From the NCBI GenBank assembly GCA_948567375.1, contig OX419757.1, positions 38,192,001 through 38,256,000 on the forward strand: DNA of 64,000 nt, in the 5' to 3' direction. Positions within the stretch are counted from its first letter, which is position 1. Each line of letters begins with the position of its first letter. The notes under the pieces were generated by a model. The model searched no databases. It saw only the letters and a list, made by a program, of their open reading frames with translations, and was not told the origin of the DNA. The position numbers and the translations under genes were made by a program. Source of the DNA: Lunularia cruciata. Lineage: Eukaryota > Streptophyta > Marchantiopsida > Lunulariales > Lunulariaceae. Shown piece by piece: positions 23,781 to 36,204 of this stretch.

Positions 23781-26700
23781 CATTCCTCACTTGAGTGGAC
23801 CCCTCTTTAAATCCAAGTGAACCCATTGATAAACCCAAGCAAACTCTGTGATAAATTGGAATTGAAGTTTGAAACAAGGGAAAATTGGAAAGCATGTGCA
23901 TAAAAGTTTCAAACTTTTATTATTAATATGGTTTGCACAAAAAGGCCACCAGAGCCATGTTGAAAAAACTGTAATTTTCTAAGACAAAATCTCTATTTTC
24001 CTCTACATTGCTGATTATTTCTACCTATAGCCTCCATAAACTCATGCACAAAGTTAACCTTTCCTCTTTGAAAGTCCCTTCTTTCCTCTACCCACATATT
24101 ACTTCTATTAAAAAATATATAATGAAATATGATACATGTCTTGGTCTATTTAAGAAGATATGAGTTTTCCGTCTATTATTTAACTACACTCTAAATTCAT
24201 GCAAAGAATAAAATCAACCTTTGATAATACCAATAAAATGTTCATTTAGTACTTGGGTATGTGCTACATAAAGGTTGCAATTCTTTTTATCTTGGATGTG
24301 CATTTCTTTAAAAGAAGAGATGGTTCATTTGCATATAACTAGAATCCCCCAATAGATATTGATGGTATTCAAAAGTATACTTGCTACTCTTTGGTTCAGT
24401 TCTGACATCTTTAAACATATCATGTCATAACAAGAGCATGATTTACCTACCAAACACACTTGACACACACAAGGTAGTCAAATGCAAACACAAACATATA
24501 AGGCAATAAGATGCATGCACAATCACAAAAGGCAATCAAATGTAAGCATAACCAACACAAGTAAATTAGCAATCACAAATTCATAGCATGGAGACCTTTA
24601 CCACTTGCAAAATGGATAATTATGTGCTTATCATCACATATCACCTATCCATTGATTGAATATGACAACTTTTTGCTGAAATAAATTTCCCTATCTATTG
24701 TGTGCATCTGAGCTAAAGAAAAAAGAGTGTTGTCCACTAACCTCACATATCCTTGAAATCCTTTTTGAGCAAACACTCAACAAATGCTAACTCTCTTTTC
24801 CAATCTTGGCCATTGCACTTGGTTCATCAAAATGGACAATATGGTAGTGATTACTCCATTAGTAAATTTTGTGGTTGATCTAGCACTAATGCCCCATAAA
24901 TTCATCTCTCTTGCTACACAAGCACATTCCCGTTATACCTATATATATATATATATATATATATCCAATGTTAATGTCAATTGAAGCCATAATAAGGTTT
25001 GCAATCTTTTTGCATCCCTTTCTTTTGAAACATCATGCTCTTAAGCACATCCATAAAGCACTAAATGAATCCATATTCATCCTCACCAATTGTTTAACGG
25101 AGGAGTATTAAGCACTCCAAAAAAGTTGATTACAAATTTTGAGTTACGAGATGCAATAATTATTTCCTTTAAATATCTAAACCGATGGATAAATTCATAC
25201 CACATTAAAAGTCAATACATATCATTGATGTACTCCTTGTCACTCCCGTTCATCATCATTCCACTCAGAACTCCCCTGGTCTTGTAAAGATCTGATCCTT
25301 AAATGTGTATATATCTTTATTTTTATCGAGAGGAGTATGTGAGTCCTTATGTGTGCCATTATTGGATCATGCTATGTGATGTTATCTCAAATCACATCCT
25401 CCTCTTTCCTATGAAAGACTTTTGATCAAGGATGAACCTTCTTGACGACTCTTCTCTTCCCAATTTCCTTTCGGAGACATCCAATCAAACCTCGTAAACA
25501 CTCTCAAAGCACCACCATGTTAACAATACATTAATACATTACTTGTCACCCAAACCAAATGTTTCACCACCCGTTAAACTATTAAAATTATCATGAAATT
25601 CCATTAGCAATTCGAATTCAATTTCCAACTTAATTTCCACCACGAGCTAGAGTGCAGTGTCATCGAGTTAGAAAAAGATGCCATGTCATAGAGTTAAAAA
25701 ACACTTGCATTAATTAATGCTAATTAACTTTATAAAAAACCACTGTAACCCGTAAAATATCATCGAGGCACCTTTTTCACACCCCGTTAAGTAAATTTAC
25801 GGCTATGGAGCACCTCCCGTAAAGCTTATCGAGTACCCTCACCGCCCCGTAAAGAATTTACAGACCTCCCGTAAAAAAATTTGTTTATGGGATCTTTACG
25901 GAACTCAAGAACCTTTTTTGAAACACCCTAATATCTCCATCTTTTAAGCAATAACAAATTGCATATTTCTTAGCAATTTCGTCCAATGATTAGCACTTCT
26001 ACTTTCCTGCCTTCAGGCTTGAATAATTTCTGCATCTTTCTATATGACAGATCGGCTTCCTTGCGAAGTTGTAAAGTGTTACTAAGAACCAACGTTTGGT
26101 GAAATATCTATGTATTATATATGTTTTTCTTAGAGGATTTCAGTTATCTTATTACCCCCAAACTGAGCCTATTCTACATACAAGGATGATCAAAATCATA
26201 ATTTATAGCCCTGCCATGTTGTTACAATCATTAAATACACTTAGATACATACTGATCCTCATCGACAACTCCTCAGTTGAGATGTGGGCATGAAGTACTA
26301 AACTTCGAATCTAATAGAAAAAGATATTAGGCGAGCAGTACTGTACACCCAAACATACGGAAGTAATGACAAAGAAGGTCTAAGGAAATAGGTGGAAAAC
26401 AAGTTGAAAAGAAAGACGTTCTGTTCCTGAATATAAAGAAGAGACATAAATTTCATGTTAGGGAAACTCTTATTAGCATAATGATAACCGAAAAGATAAG
26501 AGTCTTGGAATCTTGGGAAGATACGGAAATAGTGATTGATTTGTGAGAACTAATAGATGCTGGGTGGGCCGGAGAGGAGAGAGTATATCCAGAGCAATAG
26601 TGCTAGAGAGCCATGCACGGTGATAAAACAAAAGAGGGTTTCAGTTAGCCTATTACTGAAATTTATAATTTTTTTTGTAGAGGTAATAACTAAAATTGTA

Positions 26701-26880
26701 CTCGGTGTGTCGTGGAGAGATGCTTCGTAATGGGTCACTGAAGCTTTTCCATTCTCCTAAGTTAGGAATTTTGTCCATTCTTATAAGCTGTCGTGATCTT
26801 TATTAATTGTCCTTCGTTATGCTAACCAACTTTGTTGAGAATTTTAGTAAATAAAGTTATGAACCCATTCAATTACATAT
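23781..26880. other. Intergenic, no gene recognised
   Basis: AT-rich DNA with a TA microsatellite at 24940-24964 and a cluster of CCCGTAAA words at 25749-25875. Frames of 60-70 codons look random. Base composition rises toward GC from about 26.9 kb, where the MKP1 upstream region begins. Confidence 0.5.
24940..24964. repeat. TA microsatellite
   Basis: Twelve uninterrupted TA units. Short and of no evident function. Confidence 0.95.
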
Positions 26881-29054
26881 GCCGTTGATATTTATGGGTG
26901 ACCACATTCATCTGCGTAGCGATTCCGTGAATTTCCGAATTGAAAACCCCTCATGTGTTGGAATGTGTGTAGCACGACGTTCCCATGCAATGCGCGAGCC
27001 CTCTTCGTTCCTTCATGCAGCAGGGATGATGAAGGAGTACTGCTGCCTCTGTTGCCATTGGAAGAAGAAGAGTAAGCCTTAAGAAAGTAGGTTGGTGCGT
27101 GCTGTTGCTAATCTTCCATAGAAGATTTGACATTGAGAGAGAGGCACAGACCTAACAAGGACAGAGGGGTACTGTTGTAAGTGATAGTGCCCGGGGAAGG
27201 AGAATAGAGCCTGTAGAGATGGAGAATTTTGCTCACCGAAGATTGACTGAGGTGGTGAAAAAGGCTAAGTTCAACAGACAGGGCCAAAGAAGGCTGGGTA
27301 TGGTTTAGTCTCCAATAGACAAGAGAGAGCGAGCGAGCGAGCGAAAGAGAGAGAGTTGGAGTCCTCGTTTATCAGCCATGGATAGACGTGGAAAAGTGGA
27401 AAGCTTTTTCGGCCTGGGTAAGAAGTAGTGTGAGTTTGTTTAGATTGACTCCAGGCATCAAGCAATCAACAAGCAGAGAAGGGATATTCAGAAGGACAAA
27501 GTGTGAAAGAGTCTCGCCATTAGAAGCGATTATCGGGTGCGTACTGCTGTCGTTGTCGGTTCTCTCGTGTGGGTAAGACAAGGATTTCCCACGAGGATAG
27601 GAAAGAGAGAACTGAAAGAAAGTCATGTATTTATCAATTTTGCCTCCGTTACCAGACCGGTGGGAGAAAAGAGAGTGAATCAGCACAGCAGCAGGAGTGG
27701 GAGGAAGAGCAACGAGTCTGCTGCTGCGGGGCGAGGGAAGACGTAAGAGAGAATGGATGGATAGAGAGCGGAAGGTGCAAGAGGTACGGTGTTGGGTTTC
27801 CTTACTCCATAGCAGGCAGGCAGAACTAGCTAATGGACGAGTATTGTTGTTCACACGTCGAGCCGGTTTAAAGGAAACTGTGAGAGGTTTCAGTTATCAC
27901 GCCTCGTCTCCTGCTCTTCTCTTCTCTCTTTCTCTTCATTCATTCACTCCTATCTCATCTCTTCTTCTTGCCCCTTTCCCTCTCATGTCCCTCCTTTGTT
28001 GTGGTCCTCTTCTTCCTTCATCATCATTCCCATTCGGAAGAAGCAGCAGCACACACAGAGCGGGCAAGTGAGAGCCAGTCAAACAGCCTCAAGCATAGTC
28101 CAACGGCCTCAAACATAGCCAGCTTCTGACCGAACCCCAGTTTCAGACTTCTTCTCAGACCTGAGAGTGTTCCTTTCATCTTGTGCAGTTGGAAGAATGC
28201 TGTAGTGGGAGGGTGGGTTTCTGTTTGTTTCATGTCTGTGAACATTAGCAGAACACGCAGCAGCAGCGCTTGGAAGTCGTTGCTTGTTTGTTTGTGGGTG
28301 GGTTTGGGTTCAATTGATCGCTTGATTGACTGATTCTCGAAACTCTGATGAAAGGCGGTTGAGGATGATCTCCCCGCGGTATTAACAATAATGCATCTGT
28401 AGACGTTGGTATTCTTCTTCTTCTCCAGGGTTCTCTCCTCTTGAAACAGTTGGCTGCTACTGCTGATTGATGGTGGTGGTGACCCAACTCCGCAGGAACT
28501 TCAGCTACCATGGTGTCATGATGCTGGGTGTGAGCTGATCAGTTGGATCGGTTAAGTATCCGGTGGGGAAGGGTACTCTTGATGATCCTGCTGTTCGGTT
28601 CTTTCCGAAGTACGGAAGGTTGGAGTATGGAAGTAACATGCAAGTTATGCAAGGGAAGCCACACGTCCTTCTGGCCTCCTTTAGTTTATTGGATAGGTCA
28701 CGAAAGGATGATGGGCACTTGATCAGTGGATGTTCTATTTGCTCTTCAATCACAATAGCAGCAACAACAGGGAGCTCATCATCATTGTCGTCGTTCTGTT
28801 TGGATCTTCCTCATCGTCACCGTTTGTGGGTTGTCTCTTCTCATGGGTATGGAAGAGGATGGACTCGGTACTGAATCGATGGATCGCCCACAATCTCTGT
28901 GAGCTCTGTGGCAACAACAGGGCACGTATGAACGGGACGTTGAGAATTTGAATGCGATGTGGACTGGAGCGGCGATGTGATCAGAGAGTCAGCGGGTCAC
29001 AGGGCGGCGAGACGATTGTGTAGAAGTTTGTGGGCGGTTCGAAAAAGGAAGGAG
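26881..29054 (+). promoter_or_regulatory. Upstream and 5' leader region of MKP1
   Basis: GC content is clearly higher than to the left. There is a short GAGC repeat near 27325-27345 followed by GAGAGAG, and a long pyrimidine-rich tract at 27900-28020 (CTCTTCTCTTCTCTC type) as seen around plant transcription starts. Several ATGs in other frames lie between the tract and the MKP1 start, and an in-frame TGA at 28941-28943 closes the coding frame upstream. A long leader or a leader intron is likely, but I cannot fix a transcription start or splice sites. Confidence 0.5.
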
Positions 29055-30572
29055 ATGGCTGGAGAGGGAATGAGTCAGAGGGTGAAGTCTGAGACCTACC
29101 ATGGAGGAGGTGGGTCTCCTGGTTCTGGAACACCCAGGCACCATTGGCGATCCGTTTCATGGACAGCGAGGTCCAGAGAGAGGGAAGCGACCGAGGGGTC
29201 ATCCAACAGACCAGCGAGCATGGGGAATAGTCAGCAGAGCAGGAGTAACTCCAGCGAGCAGGAGCAGGACAGCAGCAACGATTTATCGAAACAGACGTCT
29301 CTCCTGTGCCCCCCCCTTTCATCTTTGTCTGTCTCCCGGGGAGTTCCTGATGGAGGGTTGGAGAATAACCAGAGAGGACCAGGAGAGGAGAGGAAATTCG
29401 AGAAGTTTCACAGAGGGAGGAATGGGCTGGACATCAAGTTGGATCTAGGAGCAGTACAGGAGGTGAGCTTTCAGGAAAGCGATGCCTCGGAGCCCACGGA
29501 TTCGGAGCTTGCACACAAGAGAGAGAAGATGGCTTTGTGTGAAAAGCAGTGTTCTCGAATCCGAAGCCATCTATACTTTGGCAGTAGTATTGTGGCACAA
29601 GATTTTGAGACTCTGAGGGGTAACAAAATTACTCATATTCTCAATTGTGTGGGTTACGTTTGTTCCGAGTACTTCCCCAACAATTTCCAGTACAAAGTTC
29701 TGTGGCTCCAGGACAGTCCCAGTGAGGACCTTACGTCGATTTTGTATGATTGTTTCGACTATATTGAAGAGGTGAAAGAACAGGGAGGAAGGGTGTATGT
29801 CCACTGCTGCCAAGGTGTGTCCAGATCAGCGGCCATAGTCATTGCATACTTGATGTGGAGAGAAGGTAGACAATTTGAAGACGTGTTGCAGGATGTGTAC
29901 AGTTTGAGAGGAGTAACTAGTCCCAACTTGGGGTTTGCCTTTCAGCTCATGCAGTGGCAGTCCAGAATTCTGGGGTCGCCGAGAAGTCCTTCTCTTCGGA
30001 TGTTCAGAATGGCTCCGCACTCACCCTATGATCCTCTCCACCTTGTTCCAAAGAGCGTAAACAGTCCAAGCATGATTGCTCTGGATTCAAGAGGAGCCTT
30101 TGTTGTACAATTCACCAACAGGTTATTTGTCTGGGTGGGCCGAATGTGTGGTAGATGTATGGCTGCTGCAGCAGATAAGGCTGCTTTTCAGCTCATTCGG
30201 TACGAGCATGCACTTGGGCCGATCATGAAAGTAAGAGACGGAAATGAACCCTCAGAATTTCTGGATGCTTTAAACAACTCCCATTACATATCCGACGATG
30301 GAGGGTCGGATGTGGTCAGGGAGAGATTGGCTACGGTTAAGGAGAACTCCTTACCTTGTACTTGTGGTGGAGCATGGGACCCGGAGACGACGAGAGGGAT
30401 GTTGTTGAACAATTCTTACGATGCAGATTACGAAGCATTTGACAAAGCGCGCTCCGGCGAAGTAGTGTCGTCCTTGCCAGATTCGACTAACATGCGGGGC
30501 TGGGATGGAAGATGGAACACTCCAAGACATGACTTTTGCTGTGGGGTTCCCTTCTCCAGAACCAAGAGATAA
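29055..30572 (+). CDS. MKP1: MAP kinase phosphatase 1-like dual-specificity phosphatase
   Basis: Dephosphorylates Thr and Tyr in the activation loop of MAP kinases; plant MKP1 restrains stress-activated MAPKs. The start chosen is ATG 29055, the first in-frame ATG after the stop at 28941, with G at -3 and +4. This gives 505 residues. The N-terminus has HHWRSVSWTARSRE, like the conserved start of plant MKP1. The phosphatase domain spans about residues 165-305, with WLQDSPSEDL (general acid Asp) and the loop HCCQGVSRS, catalytic Cys251. A gelsolin-like segment follows at about 340-411 (FVVQFTNRLFVWVG, then IRYEHALGPIMKVRDGNEP). YDADYEAFDKA is the last block I can match. Arabidopsis MKP1 is about 780 residues, so this frame is short. 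Either the tail differs, or the end (FCCGVPFSRTKR) reads into an intron. Confidence 0.9.
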   Translation: MAGEGMSQRVKSETYHGGGGSPGSGTPRHHWRSVSWTARSREREATEGSSNRPASMGNSQQSRSNSSEQEQDSSNDLSKQTSLLCPPLSSLSVSRGVPDGGLENNQRGPGEERKFEKFHRGRNGLDIKLDLGAVQEVSFQESDASEPTDSELAHKREKMALCEKQCSRIRSHLYFGSSIVAQDFETLRGNKITHILNCVGYVCSEYFPNNFQYKVLWLQDSPSEDLTSILYDCFDYIEEVKEQGGRVYVHCCQGVSRSAAIVIAYLMWREGRQFEDVLQDVYSLRGVTSPNLGFAFQLMQWQSRILGSPRSPSLRMFRMAPHSPYDPLHLVPKSVNSPSMIALDSRGAFVVQFTNRLFVWVGRMCGRCMAAAADKAAFQLIRYEHALGPIMKVRDGNEPSEFLDALNNSHYISDDGGSDVVRERLATVKENSLPCTCGGAWDPETTRGMLLNNSYDADYEAFDKARSGEVVSSLPDSTNMRGWDGRWNTPRHDFCCGVPFSRTKR

Positions 30573-32985
30573 CATCTTAAGAACTGAAGATGGCTGCTCA
30601 AACAAGTTATATATGGATAATACCCTGGATAGGAAGGAATAACTTGACTTATTACTTGGAATGTGAGAAGAAAGCTCAAGATTCATCTTTGAGAGTTTGT
30701 GGGAATTGTCCAGGGTACAGTCAAGCACAACCATAGTCAATGTGAATCTGAAGCTTCCGTTCATTTCGATTCTCGGGTCATGTGGTGTGAATTGCAGTGC
30801 ATTCACTTGCAGGTGCATGCCAGTAAATGCCACTGCGGCAAAGCAAGCGGAAAAGCGCGGAAATAAGATCCACTGCAGTTGCTGAGACACTCTCTACTTG
30901 TGAGAGAGCTTCCAGTTTATCGGGTCTTTGGAAACCGAGCTGGTCCACAAAGCTTTTTTTCCCCATCCCTGAACGCAAGACTTTTCTGTGCTTCATAAAC
31001 CACAACAATTGAGACGCCTGTGCTGAAGCAGGGTGAAGGTTCAGCGAATGTTGTACAACAATCATTTTGGTTCAATTGGGACTCAGAATCATCCCGATGG
31101 TTACGAGTCTCATGAAGCATCTCTTTCCGCGACTGGGACTGCGTTCGAGTTCATCCGACTGGGACTGCGTTCGAGTTCATCCGGGAGTCCACGTTCGCCA
31201 TTCCGCTGTGAAGTCTACCAAGCAAGAAGATAGGTCTCACACATTCACATCTGAGCTGACTTCGTCTGCGGGGTTGAATCGTACAATGTCTGCGTTTACA
31301 GGCAGTGTGCAGATTGAAGTGGTGAGTTTTTTGTGTTTCAGCCTTAATATCTGTAATTTGATTTGAGCTTCTGTAGCTGGTATATATAGTGCCTCTTGTG
31401 AGCACTTGCAGTTCCTGTGGCACATCTCGAAGAGAGTCCACCAAGAAAAATGTGAATTGCAGCACTCAGGGGGTAAACCAGCGGGCAAAATAGACGTAAC
31501 ACTAGGTTTCGGGTGTTCTATGGATCTACCCGCAGAGATCCTGGTAATCCCTTGAGCTTTCACATCCGGCCAGGCACTAAAATCCATGAGCAATCTCCAG
31601 GTTGTTGTGCGCAATTTAAATATAAAGAAAAGACAGTCATCAGATATGTACAGCATTCATTTAATTTTTCATTCGGATAATGGAGATTCCCAATATCTTC
31701 CAAAGATTTTATCAACAAAATCCTCTCTCCTGTTCTTCTGAGTGACAAATAATAATGTATTACGATTTCTGACAACAGAAGGTTTTAAAATTTTTTTTCC
31801 CTTCATTCTCCTACCTCCTAGGTTTAAGGTGACGATCTCTAGCGGGTATCTTCATTAGAATTCTTACTGTGGGATAGAATTGGCGAATTTTGGTAACATT
31901 TCTACCAACATCTGCTCTAAAACGCGTAGGAAGTCAGTACCGGAATATGTACCGGGAGGATAAAATCCGGCCCCTGCAGGTGGATACTGTAGAAGACTAA
32001 TGTAGAACACCGAGGTGTTTTTTCTCTTTAATGACTGGCGGACCTGTCTGTCTACTCTACTTGGAGTCCAAGCGAGGAGGCTGTTTGCTTTGGCTACTTA
32101 TCTCTCGACGGCACCAGGGGACTGAGGGACTTGAATCTATTGAGCCTTGTCTTTTGGATTTGTGGGCTAGTCGTGAACATATTAGTTTAAGCTCACTGGT
32201 TCACCAGTTGAACCCTACTGCTTAGGACTGAAATCTTAAAAGAAGCACCCAGGCTTACTGCATAGGAAGTCTAGCCGGAGTATATATAAATCGTTTGGTC
32301 CCAGTCTTACTTCACCATGGATTTCCTTCTTGAGCTTTTTATCAGGTTGACGGTTGAATCATAGTATCAACGTTGTCAGTATAGTCTCGTATTTAAGCAT
32401 CCTATTCTCTATCCTGTGCATATCTTATTGTCTCCTCTTGCATGACTTGCATATTACTTTGAGATCTTATGGAGAGCACCCGAGTACTGCTGAAGTTGGA
32501 TGTATTCTGGTCAGGCAGACTGACATGGACGTTTATGTTGCCAGACGATGTGAGCTGAATACCTCCTGTCAAGCAAGGCATTGTATCTGTCGAGGCTTGA
32601 TCTGCGGTCCTTCATCTTTTATCATATCACGTGAGGCTCCTAGATTACCTTCACACATGAAATCCTCGGAATGCAATTGGGCCGTTGTTGTTATCGATAA
32701 CCCGAAGAACACGAGCGCTAAGATTTGCACAAGCCTGCACCTGTCGCCAGGAAAGGACCGTTGCAGGACGCCACTCCCATCTGAGAGCTGTGGTGAGTTG
32801 AGAATGGTTCGATCTTAGTAACTCGAAATGCAATCCCCTCGGTTATGTTTTCATGGGCCATGGTTTCTCCTTCACCACGTAATTTTTCTAGGTTGCATGG
32901 TTGGATCTTGGACACTGGAATTCGTGCGCGCAACATTCTTCGTTTTGATGATGCAGTGGCTATCGCTCATTCTCCAAAAGACAGT
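30573..32985. other. MKP1 3' flank
   Basis: Moderate GC content. It should hold the 3' untranslated region and perhaps further exons, but no splice acceptor or continuing domain was identifiable. A 26-bp unit, GACTGGGACTGCGTTCGAG and following bases, is repeated twice (31131-31182). A 154-codon frame at 32354-32818 has a hydrophobic start but no recognisable family and is not called as a gene. Confidence 0.45.
31131..31182 (+). repeat. 26-bp tandem duplication
   Basis: Two identical 26-base units in a row in the MKP1 3' flank. Two units of 26 bases would shift a reading frame, which argues against coding use. Confidence 0.85.
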
Positions 32986-33170
32986 GATCTTCCTATAGTC
33001 TAGGACAATTCTTGGTATCCGTTCTCTTTTGAAGCTAAGCAATCTAGGTGGTCTTTTACCTCCTGTTGTGACCAGACAAATGGATATTGATCTTCATATA
33101 GCCTAGGACGATTCTTGAGATCCATTCTCCATTAAAGTTTAGCGTTTAGGACTACCTGCCAACACGGCAC
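32986..33170 (+). pseudogene. Two tandem 5S-rRNA-like relics
   Basis: A unit with period 103 starts GATCTTC at 32986 and again at 33089. The first copy has GATC, then GGTATCC, then GAAGCTAAGC followed by ACCTCCTG, in the order and roughly the spacing of 5S rRNA (GATC, GGATCCC, GAAGTTAAGC, GACCTCCTGG). The second copy keeps GAGATCC and AAAGTTTAGCGTTTAGG. Similarity is partial, so a 5S-derived SINE or gene relic is possible but unproven. Confidence 0.4.
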
Positions 33171-33479
33171 TGTAATTGTTTTCTCGATACATTCTGAAAC
33201 CTAAATACGGGGTCATTTCACCTTCGTTCTTCTTACTCCACACACCCAAAGCATTCTCTGGATTTCTATTCAACTTAACTGGTTGCCTTCTATATCTTCC
33301 TGCTTGCGTTTCCTAATTTGAATGAATCATGAACATTCTATGAAAGTAAGGTCTTCAGTAATGCAGGATCTGTTTTACCCTCATCTTCATCCTCATCATA
33401 CCGGTTATGGCTGGTCATCAAAGCCTAGTTTGTTGTCTAGGTGATGTTTCTTTGGGTGCTCCAGTTGTATGTAGACCGG

Positions 33480-33650
33480 TCAACTTGCATAGCTCGGATA
33501 TCTTAGGTGAGGTACGACTTGCATAGCTCATATCTTAGGTGAGGTAAGACTTGTATAGCTCAGATATCTTAGGTGCGGTAGGGCAGATTTTTCATATAGA
33601 GTCTATTGGGGTAGGGCAGATTTCTCATATAGACTCTATTGGGGCTTAGC
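33480..33650 (+). repeat. Short minisatellite cluster
   Basis: About three imperfect units of 'GACTTGCATAGCTC(AG)ATATCTTAGGTGAGGTA' (33486-33580) are followed by two units of 'GGTAGGGCAGATTT(T/C)TCATATAGA' (about 33578-33645). They look like local slippage repeats. Confidence 0.8.
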
Positions 33651-35116
33651 CCCATGTTACCTTTTTTTTGTCTCTCCCTTGCACGGCTTGATGGGGTCTT
33701 CCCATCCTTCGTTTTTCCTACGGCGGTCGTCTTTTTCTCTCAGTTTGTTGCAAATAGTTACAAGAATGGTGAAACGAAAGAGCTCGAACTGAAACACGTG
33801 TTCTTGGCAAGACTCTCGCACCTTTCTACATATAAGTAACGCAGACCAATAGCAGCGCGTGACACACCATCCACAGATTTCGTTTCCTTGGCCATATTTT
33901 TGGCTTGTAAAATCACGTGTATGCCCTATCTCATATTAGGTCAGCGATGCGATGTGACTAGGCCATTATCTGTAAAGAACATGGTGCTGCCCTTGTCCGG
34001 TGGATGAGTGTTTATCTTTCGAGGGCATTTCCTTTAATACAGAATGGATGACAAATATGAACGTCAAAGCCTATAAGAGGTCCAACCGGAACCGGTTGTC
34101 GATCTATATCGGTGACTGCATATGGAACTTTGTTTATCTGAGGTGTCCAATCCAAGTTCTTCGCATGTTATAATTGTGTCAACTAAACTTTGAGAGCGAA
34201 CCACGCATCCCATCTACAGCTCGCGTCGTCCCTGCTTTTAAATGTTGTCGAATACAAATTGCTTAGTACCGAAGGATAATTCTTAGTAAGAATGACTGGC
34301 ATGCGTAGCTTGCAGTGGTAGGTACCTTGTTGAGGATAAAAACCGTCTTGTGTTTCTCGCACATGGAGTCTAAAGAACCATCGATCAGTAATAAATTATA
34401 TGCTCATCTGGTCGGTGAGTGTCGAGCGCATCCTTACAACACGTCACCGGCCTGGCTAGCATGTGATACCCAAATTTCACGAGCTAGTTTGTTGCGAGAT
34501 TACTCGATTTTACATATTCAAGAGTGGAGCTTGCTCTTAAGCTCGTAAAGACACAGTAGAGTGGGGTCAACTTGATCAGGTGTGCTACAGTAATAAGGTT
34601 TTGAATAAATGAAGAATCCATATCCCAAGGAGCGTAGTACGTGATGACATGGTTTGCAAAGCCATGTGCTCTTTCTTCGATTTCATCTACAAGATTGGTT
34701 GTTTCTGGCTGTGAGAAGATCATATCCTTCAATCTTCCAAGTCATGAAGTCAAGTAAAGACTATCTTCTGCGGACAGAGTTGCATATGGAATATAGATTG
34801 GACCCGCAGACGGGGTCATGGGAAGCTGAATTTGCTAACCCTTCAATTCCATGTCAGAGCCATGGAATTTATTTACAATATCTCTTTAACCCATCAGAAG
34901 CTATTGAAGAAAATTGCTTGTGTGTGAAGAAATTTGAGGCTCATGACTGGTCGTCGATTGAAGTATCTGTAGGTTGGCAGTCTGCGTATAGTATAAACTG
35001 AGGTATGCTGATCTTCAGTTCCTCACGAGGGCATTCGGGATTAATTTCACTCTTCGAAGTTTGTCTCTGACGACATGCCTCTTAATTTTCTTATTATTTA
35101 TTTACGTCTGACGTGA
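33651..35116. other. No gene recognised
   Basis: Mid-GC intergenic DNA between the minisatellite and tRNA-Lys. A 115-codon frame at 34654-35001 has no recognisable domain. No tRNA other than the one at 35117 was found. Confidence 0.45.
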
Positions 35117-35189
35117 GCCGCCCTAGCTCAGTTGGTAGAGCGCAAGGCTCTTAACCTTGTGGTCGGGGGTTCGAGCCCCCCGGGCGGCG
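35117..35189 (+). tRNA. tRNA-Lys (anticodon CTT)
   Basis: A 73-nt cloverleaf. The 7-bp acceptor stem GCCGCCC/GGGCGGC is perfect, with discriminator G at 35189. The D arm is TAGCTCAGTTGGTAGAGC (A box). The anticodon stem is CAAGG/CCTTG with loop CTCTTAA, placing CTT at 35150-35152. The T arm is GGGGG-TTCGAGC-CCCCC (B box at 35168-35178). No intron and no encoded CCA, as in nuclear genes. It decodes AAG. Confidence 0.98.
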
Positions 35190-35202
35190 ATGCTTTCTAA
35201 CC

Positions 35203-35208
35203 TTTTTT
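35203..35208 (+). terminator. RNA polymerase III terminator of tRNA-Lys
   Basis: A run of six T, 14 bases past the tRNA end, is a standard Pol III stop signal. Confidence 0.85.
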
Positions 35209-36199
35209 CTCCACAGAAACCTTTTCATTTATATTCTGAATAAAACATGCTTTGTAACATCAGCTATCAATTCCGTGAATGCTCCTTTCCCTTAAAAAGG
35301 AGAAACAAGACCCCGTTGACTAGGTTCCAGAACGTTACACTTCAACACTGGTGACATTTGACATGTCCCTCCGTCATCCCTCACTTGTTATAAATCTCCC
35401 CACTAACATGAACGTCAAGGCAAAGGCAGACTCTGTTGCTTCCTAAAAAGTCATGGTAATAAACTCTGTAAGAATCAAGTGGCCCGGCCTTTGGATGAGT
35501 AACCCGATCAATAGGACATCTTGAGAGATGCAGAATGTGAAGATCATGCGCCTAAGGCCCCCTTCGACGTTCGACGACCAGCAGGAGGCGAAAAAAAGAG
35601 TGGACATCTCCGTAGAGATGCGGAATGCCAAGAACGAACTGATGGCGGATGGATGAAACATAGAGGAAAGAGATAGAGCAGGAACGAACGACAGGGAGAA
35701 AGGGGAGACCTCACCTCTTATTTTCGCCAAAGGGGGGACGAAAACCTTTGGCAGCTATCTTCATTCACCCAATACCTGTAATTGGGAATTAAGAGTTCCC
35801 GTCCCGTGGAGGATCTATATTGCACAATAGAAATAACAGCTCCCCTTTCGCGTGTAAGATCTTCTCTCTCCATTATGAAATATATGTTTTGAGGATCTAT
35901 AACGAACAGTTCAGTTGTCAATTATTTTGTAGATTACTTTGTTTTGTTGAGAGTCGTTGTTTCTCTTTGGCTTTTAACCCTTTTTGCGTGGGGCTATGGC
36001 TCGTGGCTAACACTTCTTGTTAGTCTTTATTCTTACACTCTTCCTTTGGGGGTGTACTATTTGGCCTTTTGGCTGTTTTAGAAGAGCATATAGATAACAC
36101 TCGAAGGCAAGTGAAAGAACGGAGAGGCCGAGTGAGAGCCCCTCGCTTCTCACCCGGGTTAACTAAATATGTTTGCATATGAAACAAACAAAGAGTTTT
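35209..36199. other. No gene recognised
   Basis: Intergenic DNA between the tRNA gene and the insertion site of family X copy 2. No feature seen. Confidence 0.45.
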
Positions 36200-36204
36200 A
36201 TCTT

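Noticed and set aside
27372-27854. 160-codon minus-strand frame near MKP1
   Set aside because: Low-complexity Ser/Leu-rich reading opposite a GA-rich leader; no domain seen.
32354-32818. 154-codon open frame with a hydrophobic start
   Set aside because: No recognisable domain, no codon pattern distinct from its surroundings and no clear gene signals; likely chance.
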